Assembly (NCBI GenBank): GCA_916048095.2
Contig: OU696575.1
Coordinates: 7,144,001 to 7,208,000 of the forward strand
From: Sacculina carcini
Lineage: Eukaryota; Arthropoda; Thecostraca; Sacculinidae
Direction: 5' to 3'
Length of the DNA: 64,000 nucleotides
Both the position numbers and the translations under genes were made by a program. Positions 56,301 through 64,000 of the stretch are shown here, piece by piece (the stretch's first letter is position 1; each line of letters opens with the position of its first letter). Below the pieces are notes generated by a model. That model worked only from the letters and a program-made list of their open reading frames with translations. It was not told where the DNA came from and searched no databases.

Positions 56301-57006
56301 GTGTGATTATTAGTTTTTGAGAAATAGAGAAAAAAGTATACAAAATCGGACGCGTGGAGTTTAAATAAAATTTTGAATGTAGATTGATTGTTTTCCATTT
56401 AACATGTTTTATATTTAATTTTTGGGTATAAATTATAATTTGTTGAGTAGAAGAGAAAATTTTCTACACAGTGGTATAATTTTTATAGTTGTACCATTGC
56501 TGTTTTAGGAGGAGTAGTCTTCAGAAAATTGACCAAAATTTTCGCATTTTTCAGGGTTCATTTTGTCTTTTCACCGCTATAACTTCTTTTTATTTCATTT
56601 TTGAAATTTAAAATTTAATCTAAAGTGTAGACAAGAAAATTTCCAACGTGATGGTATATATTGTTAGCGGGTAAGCTAAGTGGTGGCCGAATAATAGCTG
56701 ATAGAAAATGGACCAAGGAGGGTCGAACAGACACACAGACACACACACAGAGGATCTCTTTTATATATATAGATGTATGTGTATGTGTGCTCATGTATTC
56801 ATGTATATATGTGTATGCATTGCAATGAAAAGCGCGTAACCAGCGATTGCAATACAACATTGATTGATTGACACACACACATACCCACATGTACGCACAA
56901 CCATACACATACACAGACGGACACACATTCTACTCTTTGTTTTCTTCTTTCACATGCTTACTTGTCTCATATTGTATATCTGTGTGACGTTCGCACTGAC
57001 GTTCAG

Positions 57007-57251
57007 GTGATGGAGGTGGTGTGGAGTGTGGACTCTGCTGTTATGGCTGTGTGGCTCAACGTGTCAATGGCTGCGCACCACGATGCCGCCGCTATCACAG
57101 CCACCGACGCCACTGACACCGACAATACCGAGCACAGCGTGGTGCAGTTGTGGACTATGATCAATTATCACTGGTACTTGAAGCAACAGTTGACATTTTC
57201 AACCGACCGGGCTGTGACGGCCGTCAGCTGGCATACTGATCGTGAGCTCAA
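57007..57251 (+). CDS. ELP1: ELP1 exon E (WD40 propeller)
   Basis: A 245-bp exon lies between the acceptor TGACGTTCAG and the probable donor CAA|GTGCGT (phase 0 in, 2 out). It reads VMEVVWSVDSAVMAVWLNVS, a loop rich in Ala/Asp/Thr, then [38 protein letters not shown]. Human ELP1 has VNDLLWNADSSVLAVWL and [20 protein letters not shown], a very close match. The acidic loop between the blocks is longer than I recall for human. A CA-repeat follows about 40 bp after the donor. The donor is weaker than consensus but no better one lies nearby. The following exon is beyond the right edge or unrecognised. Confidence 0.95.
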
Positions 57252-57334
57252 GTGCGTGTTGTGTATTACATACATATACTTACATATACCTTTGTACACA
57301 CACACACACGCACACACACACATACACGTCTCCA

Positions 57335-57690
57335 GCTGAGTGGACCGAACGATGTTGCAAGCTATGTGTGGAAAGTGTGTGGAGAAACACTGAAGATTCC
57401 ACTTGAAGTGATTGTGCAACACTCATTGGAAACCGGGCAAGTACCCGAAATGTGGAAACAAGCCAATGTAGCACCGTTGTTCAAACAAGGCTATGATGAA
57501 AATCCTAAAAGCTACAGACACATCTCAGACCAGTATAGTGTGCAAGATAATTGAAAATATTATAAAAAGTAATGTATTAATTACTTGGAGAGCAACTAAA
57601 TATCTACTGAAAAATGGTTCGGATTCAAAAGCCGAAGATGTACAGCATCCATACTGATAAGTTTCTACAGTCGTTTTACGCACATCGTTC
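57335..57690 (+). pseudogene. CR1-type LINE reverse transcriptase scrap
   Basis: The stretch reads LSGPNDVASYVWKVCGETLK, IPLEVIVQHSLETGQVPEMW and KQANVAPLFKQGYDENPKSY, then continues after a shift with a GFKSRRCTAS-like block. These are the first reverse transcriptase blocks of CR1-type LINEs (P--WK-ANV-PLFK-G, NYRPIS decayed to SYRHIS). Only about 350 bp remain and both ends are lost. Confidence 0.75.
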
Positions 57691-58375
57691 AATAGAGGGA
57701 TCAATGGACAGACGCAATTTATGTGAGGTCATTTCTCACACTCTTCAATAAACCCTGGCATAATGCAAACAATGTATTTTCTGGACTAATATGAAGAATC
57801 GAGTCAAGCAACAGCTGCAAAACAAGCAACAAGTAGCGCTTCCCAAATGACACTGCCCCCGCACTCGCACATACGAGTCGAGCAACATGAATCAATATTG
57901 CAACAACGCGCTGTACAATTCTCAAGTGTTGGGCCCCTATGGGCCAGCACAGAGCGCTGCAGCATGGCACAAGAGACGTGCTTACACGCAGAAAATACGC
58001 AAACAAACGATAACAACGCCGTGCACAAGCCATCATAGGCGAGCACAGGGCGATCATTTATGTGCACAGACCGCCATAGGCGTGCACAGGCCGCAATAAT
58101 TTATATAGACTGAAAATGATGTTGACAAAGTCCCCACGAAAAGCTAATGTTAGATATCGTCGCGATATCAATCTAGTATATAAACTTGCAGTTATATTAC
58201 ACACGATGAATACACACTCGTACACTCATCACTAGACGTCGGAAAAATTTGTGGTTATTTTTCAATGTTTACGTCATTTTATGTGGTTTATTTTAACAAA
58301 ATATGTGATGAAACACGCATTAAACCAAAACAAAAACAATAATAAGACATACAATATGCATTCGTATACACATGA
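57691..58375. other. Intronic sequence, no gene seen
   Basis: A minus-strand open frame at 57719-58057 has no recognisable domain. Short GTGCACAGGC-type repeats occur at about 58020-58095. Confidence 0.45.
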
Positions 58376-59263
58376 TAACAAACAACAACATATATTTAAT
58401 ATAGCGCACATATTTATACACAGACACGAACATAACACAACTGACAGGAGCATCACAGCGAGCAGGGAGTAGGCACAAATAGAAAATTGAAAACACGTTT
58501 GCAAAACTGGAGCATGCTAGGTGGCCGTCGGCTATCAGATAGCTCATCCGCCCTTGAAACAGGTGTTGTTGTTATTCCTGTCGGATGTCTAGCCACCCTC
58601 CTCACTGCAGAACAGTGGGGGAGCCGTTTTAGTCGCCGACGACTCGACCACGAATCTGGTTGTACTGGAATTACACTGTTACGAAGCCTGACCAGACAAC
58701 GACGAATGTAATAGATGCAAAAACGGGACGCAGCAACGAAATCAGATAATTCACAGTGTTTAAAAAGACAAATATCAAGGAAGCACAACGAGGGTACAGC
58801 ACTGGACGATCAGCACAAACAACACACATAACCAAGGACCAATCATACATTTATGAATCAAGAGAATCAAGAGATCAAGAGAACGAGTGAGCAGGTATTT
58901 ATGAAGATCAGCAGAGAAGGATCGGAATGAAGACTTGTGGTGAAGGTAAGACGGAAGCGAGTTATAGATACGAGGAGTAGAAAAGTATAATGATTTGGAT
59001 GACCAAGAAGATTGATTAAGAGCAGGACAGACCAATAGCAAAGGATTGCGACAAAAAGTACGATTATTGAGATTCAATAGGGAACGGAGGTAACGGAGGA
59101 ACGGAGAACGGAGGAAGAGGGATAGTGGATAAGTTTCAAGACCATGCAACATACCTTACGTACATAGCGGATACGAGAAAGAACAGGTAACCAACCGAGC
59201 GGCCGGATATGCACCGAAGTGGGAGTTCGCGGAGGAAGCCAATTTTATTGATAATTTATTGGG
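58376..59263 (-). pseudogene. LINE C (L2-like), 3' end and C-terminal region
   Basis: On the minus strand: RPLGWLPVLSRIRYVRKVCC, CPALNQSSWSSKSLYFSTPR, IYNSLPSYLHHKSSFRSFSA and DLHKYLLTRSLDLL. These are the hallmark C-terminal blocks of L2-type LINEs. A 3' region containing GTGCGCTATATTAAA matches the tail at 45240. About 58475-58740 may be a further small insert or a variable 3' region. The LINE continues at 60456-60811 and 63009-63345 beyond two transposon insertions. Confidence 0.78.
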
Positions 59264-60455
59264 AATTTTATGTGATAATTTTTGCCGTTTTATGTTTTTA
59301 AAATGATGAAAAATGCCAAAATATGTTTTAAAATGTCCACAAATATGTTATTAAATGTTCATATAATATATGAATTTGGGACTCTTTCGTAGATTATTTA
59401 CATTTTAAGCATGTATCCAGCGACATTCCAGGGGACCCGACCCTCAGGGAGGCGAAAATGCTTCCGATAATGTTAAAATGCTCCCAAATGCAAAATGCTC
59501 CCTTCCGATAATGTTGGAGCGCAGTGGCGGCGCCAGGATTATTCCGTTCAGGGGAGTTCAGGGGGGCCAAGGAAATATATGTGGGGTTATGCGAAACATG
59601 AGAAACCACACTCGAAATATTCATGGAAGAGGTGGCACTGTAGGAGTGTCATTTTGGACTTTTACTCCGAGCCACAATAATTCCATGATTCGATTCTGCA
59701 TGTATAGTTGATATGATGCTTTTCGAGTGAGCAACCGATTTGTTGTGTCGATCGAGCTGTGTCTTGTGACCAGCGGACACGTTTTTCTCACATGCAACGC
59801 AAAACATTCCCAGACATGTTTTTCTGTGATAATTCGACTTCACGCTAAATTCCTTTAACCCTTTGAGCGTGACGATACAGTACGGACAGACGCCATTTGA
59901 GGAATTTGTGTTGAATATTTTTCGGAAATGTCAATATGAGGTACATGTATGATCCTACCTTCCCAAAAAGCCAATGGCACGTGTATCTAGCTTGACGCGA
60001 TTGAATCAAACCAATTTATCCACAACCACAACACATACGGTAGTTAACCAAGAGTATAACACCGCGCTACGCTCTTCGTATCCAGACATGATATGCTATT
60101 TGGAACGTTGCTATACATTTGTATAGCATGTTTTCATTGTTATCGTATTTTGTATTTTCATTTTGTATTTTGTATTTTGCATTTACATATTACGTATTTT
60201 GCATTTTGTATTTATCTGTATTTTCTTTGTTAGAGTTGCTGACGTTAATATATAACCTATGTTCGAGTGTATCATATCATGTTGAATCCGTGATCTGTTA
60301 TTACAGTTATTAACAAGACACATTAATTAAAAGCACAACATATACAATTATATATTCAGACAACATTTATCTGTGAAAATGGCATTTTATGTTATTTTCG
60401 CTTAAAAACGGCATTTTATGTGAATAAATATGTTTTATGTAATCACATAAAATTC
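59264..60455. mobile_element. DNA transposon, possibly hAT-like, inserted in LINE C
   Basis: Ends GGAATTTTATGTGAT / ATCACATAAAATTCC are inverted. Subterminal ATGCCGTTTT-type and TTTTATGT motifs recur on both sides. I could not see a clean target duplication. The interior carries a short zinc-finger-like frame and many ATTTTGTATTTT repeats (about 60140-60225). The interruption of LINE C at both flanks supports its being an insertion. Confidence 0.6.
59649..59843 (-). pseudogene. BED-type zinc finger fragment
   Basis: 64 codons with CVACEKNVSAGHKTQLDRHN followed by KSVAHSK: Cys-x2-Cys, then His-x5-His. This is the pattern of the N-terminal BED/C2H2 fingers of hAT-like transposases and of CGGBP1-type proteins derived from them. 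No catalytic domain follows. It is the only coding trace in the element. Confidence 0.5.
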
Positions 60456-60811
60456 CAAACTCTACTCATTACAAACCGACAAGCAAGGTTGATCACTGCT
60501 GGGAGTTGGCGGATAGATTTCAAGGGAAGACGGAAGAAGAGCGAGTTGCAATAGTCGATCTTAGCATTGATATAGGATATTGATATAGCATTGATATAGG
60601 AGTTAACAAGAAGATTAGTGGATGAGACATCAATCGACGAACGAATAGAGTAAAATTGTCAAAAAGAGTAAAAAGCGGCACGAGCGGGTAAGCTGAGAAA
60701 AATGAATCGAGAAAGAAAGGTTAGGATCGAACAAGACACCCAAATTTCTCATTTGATTGGCTAGCGGAAGGTTGATAGTGTGAGGAGAAATTCGAGGAGG
60801 GTGAAATACTA
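60456..60811 (-). pseudogene. LINE C (L2-like), thumb region piece
   Basis: On the minus strand: LGVLFDPNLSFSIHFSQL-like blocks, then SSVFPLKSIRQLPAVINLAC and RFV. This corresponds to the L2 segment just after the reverse transcriptase palm. The left neighbour is the transposon at 59264-60455 and the right neighbour the Tc1-like element. Confidence 0.7.
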
Positions 60812-60823
60812 TATCATTTACAA

Positions 60824-61050
60824 CTCAATTTCACAAAAGTGAGAATCAATTTTACAAAAGTGAAAATCAATTTTACAAAAGTGAAAATCAATTTTACAAA
60901 ACTGAAAATCAATTTTACAAAAGTGAAAATCAATTTTACAATAAAGTGAACATAAATTTTATAATTGGGAAAATCAATTTTACAAAAGTGAACATCAATT
61001 TTATAATTGGGAAAATCAATTTTACAAAAGTGAAAATCAATTTTACAAAG
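60824..61050 (+). repeat. 20-21-bp tandem repeat, left arm
   Basis: About 11 units of AATCAATTTTACAAAAGTGA with variants (ATAATTGGG, AATAAAGTG). Confidence 0.9.
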
Positions 61051-61417
61051 CATTAAATCATTGAAAATAGTTGTAACCTATATTAAATTTGAACAAGAAT
61101 ATTTTTACAATCATTCTGAGAAATTTTCAGAAAAGATCCGTCATGAATGTTTTTCACATCTGTGAGATTGATATTTGAAGGTAGTTGAGAAAAATGGTGT
61201 ATTCAACACACGAGTGTATTTTTAAATGACTTTGTGACGCTTGTGTTATATTGGCGCTTCAAGAATATATCTCATTTATTTATATGAATATAATTATTAT
61301 AATTAATATCAGTGTTAATATGCGTTGATCTATTTTGCTCGAACAAAATTAACAACAAAGTTTTTCTTACAAGAACAAGTGATTTATTGAACCTTGTGTC
61401 TGATAACTTATTATTCA

Positions 61418-62580
61418 TCATACAACACAAAACATATGCTTTATTGTCAGTAAACGACGCATGACAAATACACTAAACATAACATGTGGAATCAACTGAT
61501 CAAACCATTTAATTTCATGTAGGTCTTCTTTTCTAGCAGCCGCAGGATAATACACTTCTACTCTGGAGCAGAACGACATGAGCATATGTGGAGTGATCTT
61601 CTCCATTGCCATCAGAGCCGATTCCTCCAAAGTCCTCAGCCTCATCTCCACTAGGGTCAGGTCGCCTTGTCCGCGTCTTGCAGACGCTAATTGCGGCACC
61701 ACGCTACGTAGATGCTCTTTTACTGATGCCTTGAGGGAACTCCACAAGAGTTCAATAGGATTTAGGAGGTAGGAGTACGGTGCCAGTCGCAGAACTCTGG
61801 CATTCTCGTCTTGTGTGATCACAGACTCGAGCGATGCATGAGCTGGCGCATTATCAATAATGAATGTGGGATTGTAGACACCATCCGCCATACACTGGTC
61901 GGCGAGCTGTTGTAACCAGGCGTTTGCTTGAACTGATTTGAATGATCCTCTTTGTGTGTAAAATCGAATGACGATATTGCTTTTGCCCCGATACAGTGAA
62001 CATTCCTTCCTCTGCAAGAAGTTGTAACAACCTCAGCTCTTGTACCTATTTTGGACCGGGCCTTCTTTGTGTCGATACAACAAATTGAAATTTGTTTCGT
62101 CAATATAGATATATAGAGTCAGTATAGTCAATATAGAGTTCTCCCCTCTGAACGTTGTTGAAAAAGCTCGTCCATATTAGCCTTTCATTTTGCCTTGACC
62201 TCTGGCGATCCATATTACCGACGTGTGGTCTGACGTTTTTCAGAGTTATTAGCTCTCCGTCGAGCCAATTTTTTATTGTGTTCACACACATACATGTTCA
62301 CACGACTTTAAATTCCTGAGTGATGTGCTGTTTTAGCTCTCTCAGCGTGATGGAAGGATTTTTTTTGTATATTCGCAAGAAGAAATTATACTATGTCAGT
62401 ATTCTTGCGAGATGTTGATCCTCCTTTTGGCTTCGGCTCAATCTGGTCATTTTGTAGCCATTTGTATGCCGTAGTCAACTTGACTCCTAAAGAGATAGCT
62501 ACATCTCGCCAATTTCTCCCATCTCTCTGCGCATTAACGACGCGAGCTCTGTCAGCTGCACTCACTTTGTTGTATGTCAT
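61418..62580 (-). pseudogene. Tc1/IS630-like DDE transposase, frameshifted
   Basis: The first frame (62580-62386) gives a helix-turn-helix start: ADRARVVNAQRDGRNWRDVA, ISLGVKLTTAYKWLQND. The first catalytic Asp lies in IDETNFNLLYRH (about 62110-62065, another frame). The last frame (62017-61418) holds FIIDNAPAHASLE and APYSYLLNPIELLWSSLKAS, giving Asp and Glu separated by about 33 residues by my count. At least two shifts or stops separate the pieces. The overall length (about 380 codons) fits a complete ancestral Tc1/IS630-type enzyme. All three catalytic positions can still be recognised. It belongs to the element at 60812-63008 and presumably bound the repeat arms. Confidence 0.85.
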
Positions 62581-62827
62581 TTTGCTAGTAATTCAAATAA
62601 CAACACGATTTTATAACAACGAGCAATTATTAATACTGATTGGTACTGTTCAATAAGACTGCCAACGATCACCAGAATTACAATGAGCTTTCAATTCAAC
62701 GTTAAGCAAAAATTCCTAGGATATTGAATAATATATGAACAATTCAATCGAATACATATTGAATAAAAATATTATTTTAACACAAGCTTCATATTAACTT
62801 CATCAAACTTCATATTTCGCAGACTGA

Positions 62828-62990
62828 ACTTTCACTTTTGTAAAATTGATTTTCACAATTGTAAAATATATTTTCACTTTGGTAAAATTGATTTTCACTT
62901 TTTTAAATTGATTTTCATTTTTTTTAAATTGATTTTCACAATTGTAAAATTGATTTTCACAATTGTAAAATTGATTTTCAGTTTTATAAA
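62828..62990 (-). repeat. 20-21-bp tandem repeat, right arm
   Basis: About 8 units of the reverse complement (TCACTTTTGTAAAATTGATT), several with ACAATTGTAAAA cores. Confidence 0.9.
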
Positions 62991-63008
62991 ACTGACTTAT
63001 AAATGGTA

Positions 63009-63345
63009 TACAAAATGGAGAACAAGATCACGTGAATCAGCCCAAGAAAAAATATGGGTGAGCAGCATAGATACCAAGTTTGAAGAATAAGGAGAAAGAG
63101 GAAAATAAATTTGGATGTCGTCAGCGTATACGTGAAATGAAACTTGATAGCTGTGGAGAAAAGGACAAAGGGGATGATACTTTGAAAAGTAAGGGACCAA
63201 GAAGTGAGCCTTGTGGAACCCCAGAGGTGAGAGGGAAGTCGCACGATGAAGCTGCATTACTGCGAACAGCATAGGAAGGATCGTTAAGATAAGAGGTAAG
63301 GAGAGAAAGTACAGTAGATGTGAGACCTAGATGAGCACGTTCGCA
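63009..63345 (-). pseudogene. LINE C (L2-like), reverse transcriptase palm
   Basis: On the minus strand, in two frames: LTSYLNDPSYAVRSNAASSC, LTSGVPQGSLLGPLLF, then FHVYADDIQIYFPLSPYSSN. These contain the B/C boxes of an L2-type reverse transcriptase, with the YADD catalytic site intact but a shift just before it. The 5' part is lost against a gypsy fragment at about 63345. Confidence 0.83.
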
Positions 63346-64000
63346 TATGCGCGATGCACGATGCACATGTTCGCATATGCATTTCCTTTATGACGATATC
63401 TACACGACCTTTCATGATAAGCATCGCACTCGTGGAGAAGACAGGCGAACTCAGTACTGAGAAACACCGGCGCATTATCAGATAGAACGCTGCAGGTTGG
63501 ACCAAAATCGACGAATACACTCTCCAGAGCGGCAACCACCGACATAGCATTTTCATTGCTAAATTTTCTCCAGATAGTTAACCTAGAACAGCAATCGATG
63601 ATGGACAAGTACGCGGCATGGTTATAGGTATGGGGTAGGTGATGTCTACTGCGAGTCTTCTCCGGTGATTTTTTTGTGCGATTTATCGGATCTATCCTAC
63701 GACATGAGTCACAATGACGTATCGCCTCGTCCACCTCACTAGAACTTACAGATGGAAACACATTTGAAATTAGTTCTTTTGTACGCTGTACACTCATGTA
63801 CCCACTGCTATGGTGGATGTTTTGTATGAACTCGCGCTCATCCCTCATTAGAGCATAACATCCACTTTTTAAATAAGAAGAGAGTAACGGCAGGAAACGG
63901 GGCGGACGTGTCATGGCGTCGGTGAGGTTTTCCTTGCTCTCTATTTGTTTAACATGCAATTCCAGTGAAAAAGATGTCATCATTTCACGGATTACATCCA
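63346..64000 (-). pseudogene. Ty3/gypsy-type pol fragment at the window edge
   Basis: On the minus strand one frame (63983-63327) contains the end of an RNase H-like region, an integrase zinc-binding head (HHSSGYMSVQRTKELI, CDSCRRIDP) and the start of an integrase core (LSIIDCCSRLTIWRKF, SVLSDNAPVFLSTEFA). It is a fossil fragment running off the right edge. No LTR is visible. It is a different family from the copy at 2815-7434. Confidence 0.78.

Larger units (their letters stand above)
52989..56773 (-). mobile_element. Non-autonomous Helitron, 3.8 kb
   Basis: On the minus strand it begins A|TCTATATATATAAAAGAG, followed by a TG-repeat, and ends ...AATGCTAG|T, with the hairpin CCGCACAACGGGCGG about 14 bases before CTAG. 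A 5' TC, a 3' CTAG, the subterminal hairpin and insertion between A and T are the defining Helitron marks. There is no Rep/helicase. The interior holds several further copies of the 3' hairpin motif and an array of roughly 350-400-bp repeats. Confidence 0.9.
60812..63008 (-). mobile_element. Tc1/mariner-type transposon with tandem-repeat arms
   Basis: 2197 bp with TA on both sides (60810-60811, 63009-63010). Ends TATCATTTACAACTCA and TACCATTTATAAGTCA (reversed) are followed on each side by about 8-11 units of a 20-21-bp repeat based on AATCAATTTTACAAAAGTGA. The two arrays lie in inverted orientation (60824-61050 and 62828-62990). A damaged DDE transposase lies between them. It splits the L2-like LINE C. 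Confidence 0.85.

Noticed and set aside
57719-58057. 112-codon minus-strand frame as a host exon
   Set aside because: No domain recognised and no matching ELP1 segment on the correct strand.
60824-61050. Possible CRISPR-like array
   Set aside because: Units are directly tandem with no unique spacers, occur in mirrored arms of a transposon, and the DNA is eukaryotic.

Overview
The window is animal nuclear DNA. It carries dispersed GT-AG exons of one conserved eukaryotic gene, and almost everything else is transposable elements, microsatellites and their debris. P, mariner, hAT, pogo-like, Helitron, CR1/L2-like and Ty3/gypsy elements together with short CCTAA (TTAGG-type) tracts suggest an invertebrate, more likely an arthropod. 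That assignment is inference; no marker gene settles it.

Host gene: five exons on the + strand (2030-2173, 14342-14504, 15667-15858, 49549-49769, 57007-57251) encode consecutive parts of the N-terminal WD40 propeller of Elongator complex protein 1 (ELP1/IKBKAP), the scaffold of the tRNA wobble-uridine modifying Elongator complex. Splice phases fit across all four introns and every donor is GT. The 5' end of the gene lies upstream and the rest lies beyond the right edge. Introns are about 12.2, 1.2, 33.7, 7.2 and more than 6.7 kb.

Intron 1 (2.2-14.3 kb): a LINE A tail hit by a short-LTR gypsy element that itself carries a SINE; a small inverted-repeat element; a decayed gypsy remnant; two P-superfamily elements head to head; a hAT-like element hit by a pogo-like MITE. 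Intron 2: a pogo-like element. Intron 3 (15.9-49.5 kb): LINE A fragments; a LINE B copy holding an RLE-type LINE insertion and a palindromic Tc1/mariner-type element whose arms are 21-bp repeats; a 2.5-kb hAT; three more P elements, one hit by a LINE A copy with an open 1101-codon reading frame and a 2A-like motif, one carrying a 571-codon transposase and a 997-bp tandem duplication; a Helitron fragment; LINE D; a second hAT-like copy; a second LINE B. Intron 4: a pogo-like element holding a hAT MITE and a mariner, then a 3.8-kb non-autonomous Helitron. Intron 5: a CR1-type scrap, an L2-like LINE (LINE C) split by two DNA transposons, and a gypsy pol fragment at the edge.

The only unit likely to be under host selection is the ELP1 exon series. 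The rest is a layered record of insertions, often with legible target-site duplications. I found no operon, CRISPR array, rRNA gene or free-standing tRNA gene. Family calls rest on motifs recalled from memory, since no database could be searched.
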